From NCBI RefSeq assembly GCF_022012415.1, contig NZ_JAKLTR010000015.1, positions 62,001 to 126,000 on the forward strand: a DNA stretch of 64,000 nt, given 5' to 3'. The position numbers were made by a program, and so were the translations under genes. The stretch is from Terrimonas ginsenosidimutans (GTDB taxonomy: Bacteria > Bacteroidota > Bacteroidia > Chitinophagales > Chitinophagaceae). Positions 27,459 through 35,712 of this stretch are shown piece by piece (the first letter of the stretch is position 1; each line of letters starts with the position of its first letter). The notes beneath the pieces were generated by a model, which saw only the letters and a program-made list of their open reading frames with translations, searched no databases and was not told the DNA's origin.

Positions 27459-27932
27459 TCATTTCATTGTATCCCTGAGTGTTCTAACAATCGATCCGAC
27501 CTCTCTTATTGCCTCTAAAATCTTTGCTTTGGTAATTGAGTCCAAAATTATCGGTCTACCCGGTTGTTGGACTTCATCCTTGTTGTGTATAACAATAGTA
27601 TCTCCCGATTGATAGACTTCCTTCGAATATGAGAACTTAACCTCAATATCTGCTTTTGGATCGAGGATGTTTGATAACACAACTTTAAACGCCGAATTTC
27701 GGGGGATGGGATGCTTAGGATCGATCCTAACTGTGACAAGCGCTGCCTGATCTTTTAAACCTAATTCGGTCACTGTTCCGATCTTAACACCGCTGGATTT
27801 AATGATGGTACCTGACCTAATGCCTTCCGCATCGTCAAGGAGTAAATAAAGCTCATCTTTCTCTTTGCATCCATTACCTAAAGCCATAATTGCAACTATA
27901 TAAATTGCTACCCGGCTTGAGAATTTAGCCAT
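27459..27932 (-). CDS. MCE/MlaD-domain lipoprotein-like protein
   Basis: About 157 residues from the ATG at 27932; the reading from 27968 adds a polar leader. A signal-like segment ending in IMALGNGCKEKD suggests a lipoprotein Cys. The MCE core is clear: DDAEGIRSGTIIKSSGVKIG then TVTELGLK, LVTVRIDPKHPIP and NILDPKADIEV. MCE proteins form rings that carry lipids between membranes, usually with an MlaE permease and MlaF ATPase. No such partners are in the window, and the protein has only one MCE domain. Confidence 0.85.
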   Translation of the reverse strand: MAKFSSRVAIYIVAIMALGNGCKEKDELYLLLDDAEGIRSGTIIKSSGVKIGTVTELGLKDQAALVTVRIDPKHPIPRNSAFKVVLSNILDPKADIEVKFSYSKEVYQSGDTIVIHNKDEVQQPGRPIILDSITKAKILEAIREVGSIVRTLRDTMK

Positions 27933-28624
27933 TTTATTTTTTGTTATCCTATTCTGACTGGTGTGCATACTCTACTATAATTACGCATTCACTGTATGAT
28001 AAATGCTCTTATCATAAGACCATTGTCGTATTTCTTTTTTGTGATCGTGCCGTTTTTACCCAATTTCTCATGATATAATGTTTCGAATGATAGAGTTCTC
28101 TTTCATTTAGAGCATCCGCGCGACCTTACAAAGCATTATTATATTCTTTTACAATTCCAAATACGTCAATTTAGTGTGTGGTCATGTACCGAAGCAGCTG
28201 AATTGCGTTTTTGCAGTTCTGGTAATTACATATGGTACTTTATTCCCGAATTGGCCAGACTCTTCTATTCCACCTCTCAGTAGTGATCCGTATTCAATTC
28301 CTGTGATGTAAACTTAATTTCCTTCTGCAGATCTCAAAAACGTATGGCAGTCCTGGATATCAGCACCGTAGTGAGACCGAAGGGTGAATAATGCGTCTCT
28401 TCCGGAAACATTTCAGACAGTTTCAGTATGTATCGCAGAGATCTGCAAATTGCGATTTAAACTCCACATTAATAAGCCGTGAAATACTCAAACTGGATGA
28501 TTTGGATCTGTCCGCATATTGAGCCACCACCACCAAAACCAATTCTTTTTCTACCGCAGTAAAACCGGTCGTGACCACTCCAAAGTGGATGCATATTCTA
28601 TATTTTATTCCCCGCCAGACTAGC
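27933..28624. other. gene-poor region
   Basis: About 690 bases without a supported gene. On the minus strand just beyond the tetR stop, an open stretch contains FTAVEKELVLVVVAQYADRS and ends in a TGA at 28423; it could be a remnant of a lost gene, but the family is not recognised. Confidence 0.3.
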
Positions 28625-29254
28625 TCAGAGGGCTTCATAAGACTGATCAACCAGGAACGCAAGGGCCTCTTCAATTTCCTTTCTGCCTTCGGTACTGCCG
28701 AGATCTATTCCACAGAATGGTGCTCCATTAAAAGATCCGTGCAGGTTAAGGTAATAACTGCCTGCAATGATCACCGCCATGATCGACCGGTATTTCCTGG
28801 CCTTATCACCAAAAAACGGATCTGTTATATTCTCAAATATCTTTTCGCCACTCTCTTCCATCTTTTCGGCCATCTGTTTAAAGGCAGGCCTTCCATCGGC
28901 CAGTCCCCAGATCAGTATTTTCTGGAACTCCTTATTGCGATGTACATAATTAAAATGTTGCAGGACCATTTCCCTGGAAAATGCCTGACCACCATCCTTA
29001 CTGTTTTTGGGCGAGTGCCGGGAGGCCGTAACCTGCCAAAAATCCTGGCGTTTCAGGTACTCATCAATAAGTTCATCCAGCCCACCGAAGTAGGTATATA
29101 TCATCTTTTTGCTCAAGCCAGCCACCTCGGCAATATGGTTGATACCTAATGCCGCAAAGCCTGACTCGCTGACGATCTGGCCAACCGCGTCCAAAAACTT
29201 TTCCTTACTTCTTTCCGCATTCCGGATGCTGCCCGCTACTGTTTTTCGCTCCAT
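28625..29254 (-). CDS. TetR-family transcriptional repressor
   Basis: A 209-residue protein with an N-terminal TetR helix-turn-helix (FLDAVGQIVSESGFAALGIN then HIAEVAGLSKKMIYTYFGGL) and a helical ligand-binding C-terminal domain. A 22-bp palindrome at 29298-29319, 44 bases upstream of its start, is a strong operator candidate, so it probably represses itself and the plus-strand transcript beginning near 29340. The ligand is unknown. Confidence 0.92.
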   Translation of the reverse strand: MERKTVAGSIRNAERSKEKFLDAVGQIVSESGFAALGINHIAEVAGLSKKMIYTYFGGLDELIDEYLKRQDFWQVTASRHSPKNSKDGGQAFSREMVLQHFNYVHRNKEFQKILIWGLADGRPAFKQMAEKMEESGEKIFENITDPFFGDKARKYRSIMAVIIAGSYYLNLHGSFNGAPFCGIDLGSTEGRKEIEEALAFLVDQSYEAL

Positions 29255-29297
29255 CTATTTAATTGAATGGCCTAAGTTAAATTTTCAAAACAACAAA

Positions 29298-29319
29298 TAA
29301 GATACCATTTGGTAACTTA
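29298..29319. promoter_or_regulatory. palindromic TetR operator candidate
   Basis: TAAG-A-TACCA-TT-TGGTA-A-CTTA is a 22-bp palindrome with one mismatched pair. It covers the -33 region of the plus-strand promoter whose -7 element is at 29326-29333. Confidence 0.7.
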
Positions 29320-29325
29320 TTTTTC

Positions 29326-29333
29326 TATCTTTG
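29326..29333 (+). promoter_or_regulatory. -7 promoter element TATCTTTG
   Basis: Exact match to TAnnTTTG, directed away from tetR and directly downstream of the operator palindrome. Its first intact plus-strand gene is at 29670. Confidence 0.6.
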
Positions 29334-29450
29334 CGTCCCGATTGTTTGCAGGGCGCTGATTGAGGTGTAATCCTATCTGAAAAGAATACAGGCTGATTGT
29401 ACTTATCGTGCCCACGGTTAAAGTGTTTTCGCTACTTGGAACGGCAGTGA

Positions 29451-29630
29451 TCAGGTGAACATCTAGTGATTCTATTCGACAATGCCCCCCTGAATGCAAG
29501 CCTGAGATCAGAGAATAACATCTATAAAGAACTACTTCACCGTATTGGCCGTGATGAACCCACCAATACGGGTGAAAGTTGGCTTGTTGAAAAAAAAGAG
29601 CCAGTAAAAAAACTGTTTCCTATTCGTTAA
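29451..29630 (+). pseudogene. possible C-terminal remnant of a decayed gene
   Basis: A plus-strand frame open from after a TGA (29448-29450) to the TAA at 29628, without an ATG. It reads like coding sequence (LVILFDNAPLNASLRSENN, then IYKELLHRIGRDEPTNTGES), ending KKLFPIR. Family not recognised. It lies between the TetR-controlled promoter and the small membrane protein, so it is probably the relic of the first gene of that operon. Confidence 0.35.
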
Positions 29631-29669
29631 AGGTTTTCAATTAAACTAAAGACTATAACAAAGAACAGC

Positions 29670-29918
29670 ATGAACAAAAATTCCTTTTCAAAAATGACCA
29701 CAGATCAACTGCTTAAGAGAAGGTCAATCTTAAAAATATTGATCAACATGTGCCTGGTAGCTGCAGCAATACTGCTCTGCACGGTGATATACCTGATCAT
29801 CGCCAAGCAGAAGTTCAATGTGCTGGTCTTCTTACCGCTATCGATGGGTAGTCTGGTCCTGGTCAATGTGAACACTCTGAACATGATCAAAAAAGAGTTG
29901 AAAGCGCGCGGGCTTTAG
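29670..29918 (+). CDS. small two-helix membrane protein
   Basis: An 82-residue protein with a short polar N-terminus (MNKNSFSKMTTDQLLKRRSI), two membrane helices (about 20-45 and 50-68) and a basic tail (IKKELKARGL). It resembles short Bacteroidota proteins often labelled redox-active disulfide protein 2, although no CxxC is present here, so that name says little. It is probably the only intact gene under the TetR-type operator at 29298. Confidence 0.7.
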   Translation: MNKNSFSKMTTDQLLKRRSILKILINMCLVAAAILLCTVIYLIIAKQKFNVLVFLPLSMGSLVLVNVNTLNMIKKELKARGL

Positions 29919-30375
29919 TTTGTTTGGGATCAGCATATACATGCGCTGAAAAAATTAAATTCTGAAGGCGGTGGATCTTTATCAATAAGGTGAATTATTT
30001 CATTGGGGTTAGTGATTAGAGAATCCGGGATATAGATGTGTATCCACCATCACGCATAAAGTGCATGGCCAGGTCGCTTTCGAAAACTGGGAAGGGTGTG
30101 CTGGTCCATCGCATCCAGAGTACCCTGTCGCAAACATTGTCGATAAACCGTCATATCCCGATGGAGGAATTTCTGGCGATCAGGCTTTATATCTAGTTAT
30201 ACGAATCTTAAAACGGCTATTGATTAGCAACAGTTTCTAGATCGTCTGGGCATCGACTAATACTAGCAGGTTGGCGCTTCACCTTTTCCTGTCAAACCGC
30301 ATTAGCAATCACAAAATTTCTGTTTTTGTAGGGGAGTCATTAGAATCATTGGACTGCCAGGGATAGAGAACACCT
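29919..30375. other. gene-free region
   Basis: No supported reading frame, repeat or RNA structure seen between the small membrane protein and the tmRNA terminator. Confidence 0.4.
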
Positions 30376-30383
30376 TAAAACAA

Positions 30384-30434
30384 AAAAAGTCAAAATTAAA
30401 AACTCATATTTTGAATTTTTAATTTTGACTTTTT
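30384..30434 (-). terminator. tmRNA terminator
   Basis: A perfect 19-bp A/T-rich stem (30384-30402 with 30416-30434; core AAAGTCAAAATTAAAAA) just beyond the 3' end of ssrA, giving U runs on the minus strand. Confidence 0.82.
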
Positions 30435-30443
30435 ACTTATTTG

Positions 30444-30814
30444 TGGAGCTGAGGGGATTCGAACCCCTGTCCAAACACATTCTCCAAAAGCTTTCTACAT
30501 GCTTATTTCATTATTGATTGTCGGCATTATGCAGGAAATGAACAAACCAACATAATACTTATCTGGATGGTCTTAAGCAATGGTCACAGACTTCCATTGC
30601 AGCAACCTGTTTTGTTTTTTAGTCGGCGGCGGGGAATGGTAACAGATCAACCGTCCCGGCGGCCCTAATGACTAACTAATCACTGATTAGGCAGCCATGG
30701 CATACTGAGTATTGCCATTTATTATTTTGAATATTCAGATTAGCGTGCTAATTATCCAACGCACGGCATGCTTACACCTTCAAAGATCTATGCTGTCAAA
30801 ACCGGTACAGCCCC
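30444..30814 (-). ncRNA. ssrA: transfer-messenger RNA (tmRNA)
   Basis: The 5' end GGGGCTGTACCGGTTTTGAC (from 30814) pairs with the 3' end CAGCTCC plus discriminator A (30444), forming the acceptor stem with one G-U pair. The T arm is GGGGTTCGAATCCCC. CCA is not fully encoded (ACA follows). In the mRNA-like part a reading frame gives a tag ending GNTQYAMAA followed by TAA (around 30689-30718), with the expected hydrophobic AMAA end recognised by Clp proteases. tmRNA rescues stalled ribosomes with SmpB. Length of about 371 bases is typical. Confidence 0.96.
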
Positions 30815-30850
30815 GGCCAAAGCCGAATGCAAAAGTAAAAATTAAAAATT

Positions 30851-30873
30851 AAAAAACCTCCCATAAGGGAGGT
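30851..30873 (-). terminator. rseP terminator
   Basis: Stem ACCTCCC / GGGAGGT with an ATAA loop (30856-30873), followed on the minus strand by six U residues and further A/T-rich sequence. Lies 45 bases after the rseP stop. Confidence 0.85.
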
Positions 30874-30918
30874 CTTCTCGAATATTAACTTTTTTACTTT
30901 TCAATTTTTACTTTTTAC

Positions 30919-32304
30919 TTACCCTCTTCCCCATCCAAACCAATCATTCCCATTCGCATATAACATCAATCCCAGCAATAAGACCATACCCACCATCTGC
31001 GCATATTCCAGGAACTTTTCATTTGGCTTGCGGCCACTGATCATTTCATAGAGTGTGAACATAACGTGGCCGCCATCCAGTGCCGGGATCGGGAGCAGGT
31101 TCATGAAGGCAAGGATGATCGAGAGAAACGCTGTAATGTTCCAGAACGCTTCCCAACTCCAGGTGGTCGGGAATACAGAGCCGATCGCTTTAAAACCACC
31201 AACTCCTTTATAAGCACCTGTTTTAGGGTTCAGGATCATTTTGAACTGATCAATATATCCCTGCAACTTCTCCCCCGTCTTCATAACGCCGGCGGGAAAT
31301 GCCGCGAAGAATCCGTACTTACGCGTTTCTGCGGTGTATACTCCAAGCTTTTCATATTGCTCATCCTTGAGGAACGGTAACCCGATCTTTCCTTCTCCAT
31401 TTACACGGGAAACCAGCTGCAGCGTATCGCCGTTGCGGTCAACTGCAATAGTTACAGAGCCATTTTTATGCTTTGTGACGAGTGGTTCGATTTCATCATA
31501 GAACTGCACCGGTACAGAGTCAACTGCAATGATGCGATCCATTTCTTTCAGACCAGCCTGTTTCGCATAGGCTGAATCCAGTATCTTGACCTTTGAGTTG
31601 AACTCACCCACATAAGCAGGAATCCGCGCGTCCAGTAAACCGCCTTTTCTTTTTCTGCTTTCCACCAGTTTTTCGATCAGGTTGATCGGAAGTTTGAGGT
31701 CAACCTGCTTGCCATCGCGCTCCAGCACGATCTCTTTGCCAAGCAATACCTGGAGGCTGAGATTTTCAAGGTAATCGACAGGTTTACCGTTTACGGAGAT
31801 GATCTTATCGCCATTCCGCAGACCGATCTGGTTCATCAGGGTATCCTGCGTCCAGATACCATACTTCAGCGATTTCATCGGCGTCTTTGTTTCACCCCAG
31901 ATCATCAGTACAAAAGCGTAAACGACAAATGCTACCAATACGTTCATGATGATACCACCGAGCATGATGATCAGGCGCTGCCAGGCCGGCTTGCTTCGGA
32001 ACTCGTATGGCTGCGCGGGTTGCTTCATCGCTTCTTTGTCCATGCTTTCATCGATCATGCCGGAGATCTTTACATAACCTCCAAGCGGTAGCCAGCCGAT
32101 CCCGTAAGTTGTTTCGCCCACTTTCTTTTTCACCAGTGCAAACCAGGGATCAAAGAAGAGGAAGAATTTCTCTACGCGGCAGCCAAACCAACGGGCCGTA
32201 ATGTAATGACCAAATTCATGAAGAACGATAAGGATAGATAAAGCCAGCAGCAACTGCCCTACCTGCACACTCACTGCCGCCCAATTAATAGCTAATAGCA
32301 TCAT
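30919..32304 (-). CDS. rseP: site-2 intramembrane zinc metalloprotease RseP
   Basis: A 461-residue membrane protein with the zinc motif HEFGH at 29-33 and the second active-site segment NLLPIPALDGGHV near 412-424. Between them are two PDZ-like regions (around 130-290) with NGDKIISVNGKP and EMDRIIAVDSVP. It cleaves membrane-bound anti-sigma factors or leftover signal peptides within the membrane. Length fits the family. It follows dxr on the same strand, a pairing that is common in bacteria, though separated here by 218 bases of GC-rich sequence without a gene. Confidence 0.95.
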   Translation of the reverse strand: MMLLAINWAAVSVQVGQLLLALSILIVLHEFGHYITARWFGCRVEKFFLFFDPWFALVKKKVGETTYGIGWLPLGGYVKISGMIDESMDKEAMKQPAQPYEFRSKPAWQRLIIMLGGIIMNVLVAFVVYAFVLMIWGETKTPMKSLKYGIWTQDTLMNQIGLRNGDKIISVNGKPVDYLENLSLQVLLGKEIVLERDGKQVDLKLPINLIEKLVESRKRKGGLLDARIPAYVGEFNSKVKILDSAYAKQAGLKEMDRIIAVDSVPVQFYDEIEPLVTKHKNGSVTIAVDRNGDTLQLVSRVNGEGKIGLPFLKDEQYEKLGVYTAETRKYGFFAAFPAGVMKTGEKLQGYIDQFKMILNPKTGAYKGVGGFKAIGSVFPTTWSWEAFWNITAFLSIILAFMNLLPIPALDGGHVMFTLYEMISGRKPNEKFLEYAQMVGMVLLLGLMLYANGNDWFGWGRG

Positions 32305-32523
32305 ATATTAAAATTCGTTAAGTCTTTGCTTAGTTCGCAAATATCCGGTAAATCAGACAGATTCAGGGAACCGTTCGTGAATTATTTGATTTCGTTAGCA
32401 AACCGGGCTGGGTAGCCGGAAGCCAACGGGTACAACAACCCGCAGCGGGCGCAACGTCCGCTGCCCCGGGATTGGTCTCGTGTGGATCGCGTCGGTTCGT
32501 TCCGCCGCGTTCCACTACGCTTT
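32305..32523. other. GC-rich spacer between dxr and rseP
   Basis: A 219-base spacer, strongly GC-rich from about 32400 to 32515 (for example CCCGCAGCGGGCGCAACG), unlike the surrounding intergenic DNA. No ORF supported and no clear terminator. Confidence 0.4.
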
Positions 32524-33690
32524 TTATAACTTGATGATATCGGCAGCATAGGTCCTGGCCTCTCCATCACTTTCGAAGTATTCTTCCAGTGTGGGATTCG
32601 CGATGAACGGGATCTTGTTCATGGTCTTCTCGATGACATCGGTCATATCGAGGAAGTTTACCCGGTTACGCAGGAATGCAAAGACAGCAACTTCATTAGC
32701 CGCATTCATTACCGCCGGCAGGTTACCGCCTTTGGCCAGTGCGTCGATAGCGAGACCCAGATTGCGGAACGTACGCAGGTCCGGCTCTTCGAAAGTCAGT
32801 GTATTGAATTTTTTAAAATCCAGGCGTGGGAATTCATTCGGGATCCTTTGGGGAAATGCCATCGCATACTGTATTGGCAGTTTCATATCGGGCAACCCCA
32901 TTTGTGCTTTGATACTACCGTCTTCGAACTGCACCATGCTATGAATAATGCTTTGCGGATGCACCACCACCTGGATCTCATCCGGCTGAAGATTGAACAG
33001 CCATTTAGCTTCGATCATCTCCAGGCCTTTATTCATCAGTGTGGCTGAATCGACGGTGATCTTTGCCCCCATGCTCCAGTTAGGATGCTGCAGCGCGTGC
33101 TCACGCTTTACATTTACCAGATAGTTTGGTTTCTTTCCAAGGAAAGGGCCGCCGGAAGCGGTCAGGATCACCTTCTCGATCTTATTCCTTGACTCGCCGA
33201 CAAGACACTGGAAAATGGCCGAGTGTTCTGAATCCACCGGGATCACAGGCACCCGGTGCTCTACCGCTTTCCTCATCACGATATCACCGGCAACAACCAG
33301 TGTTTCTTTATTCGCCAGCGCAACGGCCTTACTGTTTTCAATCGCCTTAAGCGTGGGTTTCAATCCTGCGTATCCAACGATCGCAGCCAGCATCAGGTCA
33401 TATACATCCATCGCCGCCACTTCTTCCAGCGCACGTTCCCCGGCGAATACTTTGATATTTGTATTTGAGAGCGCCTGCTTCACTTTAGCGTATTTGCGCT
33501 CTTCGCCGATCACCACGATATTGGGATTGAACTTCAGCGATTGCTGGATCAGCAGTTCCTCGTTACCATGCGCCGTCAACACTTCGGCGGAAAACTTATC
33601 AGCGTTGGCCGCAATTACCTCCAGGGCCTGTGTTCCCACAGAACCTGTTGAACCAAAAATGGCAATGCGACGGATTGGTTGATCAGACAT
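32524..33690 (-). CDS. dxr: 1-deoxy-D-xylulose 5-phosphate reductoisomerase
   Basis: A 388-residue cytoplasmic enzyme of the MEP isoprenoid pathway that converts DXP to 2-C-methyl-D-erythritol 4-phosphate with NADPH. Motifs: NADPH-binding GSTGSVGTQALEV at the N-terminus, ALANKETLVVAGD, the metal and substrate site PVDSEHSAIFQCL, and SATLMNKGLEMIEAKWLF. Length is normal. Just upstream of the ATG (33690) is an A/T-rich element (33706-33745, read on the minus strand) nearly identical to one upstream of polX. Confidence 0.97.
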   Translation of the reverse strand: MSDQPIRRIAIFGSTGSVGTQALEVIAANADKFSAEVLTAHGNEELLIQQSLKFNPNIVVIGEERKYAKVKQALSNTNIKVFAGERALEEVAAMDVYDLMLAAIVGYAGLKPTLKAIENSKAVALANKETLVVAGDIVMRKAVEHRVPVIPVDSEHSAIFQCLVGESRNKIEKVILTASGGPFLGKKPNYLVNVKREHALQHPNWSMGAKITVDSATLMNKGLEMIEAKWLFNLQPDEIQVVVHPQSIIHSMVQFEDGSIKAQMGLPDMKLPIQYAMAFPQRIPNEFPRLDFKKFNTLTFEEPDLRTFRNLGLAIDALAKGGNLPAVMNAANEVAVFAFLRNRVNFLDMTDVIEKTMNKIPFIANPTLEEYFESDGEARTYAADIIKL

Positions 33691-33705
33691 AGTAGTGTAA
33701 GGTAT

Positions 33706-33745
33706 AAAAAGTTTTAAAGTTTAGGGGTTTAATAGTTCAATAGTT
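33706..33745 (-). repeat. A/T-rich leader element upstream of dxr
   Basis: On the minus strand it reads TTGAACTATTAAACCCCTAA and continues AACTTTAAAAC, ending about 18 bases before the dxr ATG. A near copy (37341-37372) precedes polX. Confidence 0.75.
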
Positions 33746-33766
33746 GGGGATAGTGGAGCGGTGCAG

Positions 33767-33888
33767 AAGGTTTGGTAGGTTTGAAAAGCCTGGTTGGTGA
33801 ACGTTCATTTTTATCGGGATAGAAGAATCAGTCAGTTATTAAACGTATAAATAGTTTCAAACTCTATTTCCCAAACCTACCAAACCTT
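33767..33888. repeat. 17-bp perfect inverted repeat
   Basis: AAGGTTTGGTAGGTTTG (33767-33783) is the exact reverse complement of 33872-33888. The right arm runs into octamer-like units (GTTTAAAA, GTTTGAAA) that reach the GH3-like gene stop at 33911. Confidence 0.85.
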
Positions 33889-33910
33889 AAACTTTCAAAC
33901 TTTTAAACTT

Positions 33911-35413
33911 TCAACTTCCCTCCCTCTTCCACTCCTGCAACTCCTCCGCAATCTTCCTGTCATTGCTGAGGCGGGGCACTTTGTTCTGGCCGCCAAGTTT
34001 ACCTATCGATTTCATATAATCGATAAATCCGTTTTTGCGGATCCTGGTGATCTTAAGTGGTTCGAGAATGTTGCCGGCGATCAGGTCATCATAATAGACA
34101 TTCTTCTGGCGAAGATTGTCGTCGAGTTTCTGGATGAACGCCTGCATGTTGGCGGGTTCCTGTTCAAATTCAATAAACCATTCATGGTAGGATTTACCGG
34201 CATCGCTGCTTACGAAAGGCGCTACAGTAAATTCAGTAACGCGGACATTTTCTTCATCAGCCGCGTGTTTCATTGCCTGTTCAACCTCTTCGCCGATGAC
34301 GTGTTCGCCGAAGGCGGAAATAAAATGTTTGATCCTACCGGTAACAACGATCCTGTATGGGTTGGTGGATACAAAACGAATGGTATCGCCGATATTATAT
34401 CCCCAGAGGCCTGCATTGCTGTTAACGATCAGGGCATAGTTCTCCCCTACTTTTACATCTCTGAGGGAAAGACGGGTGGGATTTTGATTAAAGATCTCTC
34501 CTGCAGGCACGAATTCGAAGAAGATGCCATCGTTTGTATTCAACAGCAGTCCTTCGGCTTTTAAGGTATCCTGGAAAGCGAAGAAGCCCTCACTGGCCGG
34601 ATACAATTCCACGCAATCGACCTTGCGGCCGATACTTTCAAACAGGCGGGCTTTGTAGGGTTCAAAATTTACACCGCCCTGCATCATTACGCTGAAATTC
34701 GGGAACAGATCGCCGATCTTTTTCCCGCTGCGTCGCATCAGCTCATCAAAATACATCTGGATCCATGGTGGAATGCCGCTGATCAGTGTCATGTCCTTAT
34801 TGATCGTTTCATCCACGATCTTATTCAGTTTGGTTTCCCAGTCTTCTATACAATTCGTTTCGTAAGAAGGCAATTGGTTTGACCTTAAGTAGGCAGGGAT
34901 CTGGTGATTGGCGATACCGCTCAACCGGCCCGTAGGGATATCGGCCACTCGTTCCAGCACGGGTGAACCCGACAAAAAGATCAGCTTTCCATCAAAAAAC
35001 CGGGTGTTTCCGGTTTCGGCCACATAGCAAAGCGCCGCATTCCGCGCGGTGCTGAAGTGATTGTCGACAGAATCTTTGGTGATGGGAATATATTTGGTTC
35101 CGCTGGTGGTGCCCGAAGTTTTGGCAAAGTACAGCGGCTTACCCTTCCATAATATATTATGCTTTCCTTCTTTGATCTGGTCTATATATGGCCTGATCTG
35201 TTCGTAATCCCTGATCGGGACGGCCTGTTTGTATTCCTCGTAGTTGGTGACCTTATCCAGTCCGGAATCTTTACCGAACTGTGTATTCCGGCCTGTTTTG
35301 ATGAGCATTTTAAGGATGGCGTCCTGGTCCTGTATGGCGGTGGCCATTCCTTTCTGAATCTGCTTATATATATATGAAGCGAATGGCTTCGCTAGTAATG
35401 ACTTGATTTTCAA
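33911..35413 (-). CDS. GH3-family acyl-adenylate/amide synthetase-like protein
   Basis: About 500 residues from a TTG at 35413 (reads MKIKSLLAKPFASYIY). The longer frame from 35524 cannot be right because that TTG lies inside the -7 promoter element (35522-35529). The GH3 signatures are present: the adenylate-forming loop FAKTSGTTSGTKYIPIT, then MMQGGVNFEPYKARLF, ELYPASEGFFAFQ and VTGRIKHFISAFGEHV. Plant GH3 enzymes join amino acids to hormones; the bacterial substrates are unknown. The stop codon touches an A/T-rich octamer array. Confidence 0.9.
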   Translation of the reverse strand: MKIKSLLAKPFASYIYKQIQKGMATAIQDQDAILKMLIKTGRNTQFGKDSGLDKVTNYEEYKQAVPIRDYEQIRPYIDQIKEGKHNILWKGKPLYFAKTSGTTSGTKYIPITKDSVDNHFSTARNAALCYVAETGNTRFFDGKLIFLSGSPVLERVADIPTGRLSGIANHQIPAYLRSNQLPSYETNCIEDWETKLNKIVDETINKDMTLISGIPPWIQMYFDELMRRSGKKIGDLFPNFSVMMQGGVNFEPYKARLFESIGRKVDCVELYPASEGFFAFQDTLKAEGLLLNTNDGIFFEFVPAGEIFNQNPTRLSLRDVKVGENYALIVNSNAGLWGYNIGDTIRFVSTNPYRIVVTGRIKHFISAFGEHVIGEEVEQAMKHAADEENVRVTEFTVAPFVSSDAGKSYHEWFIEFEQEPANMQAFIQKLDDNLRQKNVYYDDLIAGNILEPLKITRIRKNGFIDYMKSIGKLGGQNKVPRLSNDRKIAEELQEWKREGS

Positions 35414-35521
35414 AACACTAACTTTTATTGGATCAGATGACCCGGTTTTTCCAATGACAGTTGGTCCTTTCCTTCGTCCCGGATGATCTACATTTGCAGG
35501 CAACCCGGTGAAATTGAAACG

Positions 35522-35554
35522 CAAAGATAAAGGTTACGGTTAAGGCGGGCAAAA
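35522..35554 (-). promoter_or_regulatory. promoter of the GH3-like gene
   Basis: On the minus strand, TTTTG (35554-35550), a 20-base spacer, then TATCTTTG (35529-35522): a full match to the Bacteroidota -33/-7 promoter. Confidence 0.82.
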
Positions 35555-35562
35555 CCTTGATT

Positions 35563-35645
35563 CGTTGACCGTTGTCCGTTGACCGTTAACCGTCTATAAT
35601 CGATTTCCCTGATTTCCGGTGAACGGTCAACGGACAACGGTCAAC
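35563..35645. repeat. heptamer inverted repeat between divergent promoters
   Basis: Left arm 35564-35592 (GTTGACCGTTGTCCGTTGAC and on) and right arm 35617-35645 pair over 29 bases with one mismatch, around a 24-base loop. Units are CGTTGAC/CGTTGTC heptamers. It separates the GH3-like and rplU promoters. Confidence 0.92.
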
Positions 35646-35660
35646 AAATTGAAATTTTCC

Positions 35661-35693
35661 TTTTGGGAACATCACAATTTCCCCCTACCTTTG
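35661..35693 (+). promoter_or_regulatory. rplU promoter
   Basis: TTTTG (35661-35665), a 20-base spacer, then TACCTTTG (35686-35693), 20 bases before the rplU ATG. Full match to the Bacteroidota promoter. Confidence 0.85.
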
Positions 35694-35712
35694 CGTCCCT
35701 AATTATAGATTT

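Noticed and set aside
28423-28674. 83-codon minus-strand frame overlapping the tetR end
   Set aside because: Mostly overlaps tetR in another frame; the unique C-terminal part may be a remnant but is not identifiable.
32382-32570. 62-codon frame in the dxr-rseP spacer
   Set aside because: Overlaps the dxr C-terminus and is rich in Arg/Ser/Gly, as expected for a random frame in GC-rich DNA.
35413-35524. Longer start for the GH3-like protein
   Set aside because: The TTG at 35524 lies within the -7 promoter element, so it would not be transcribed as a start codon.
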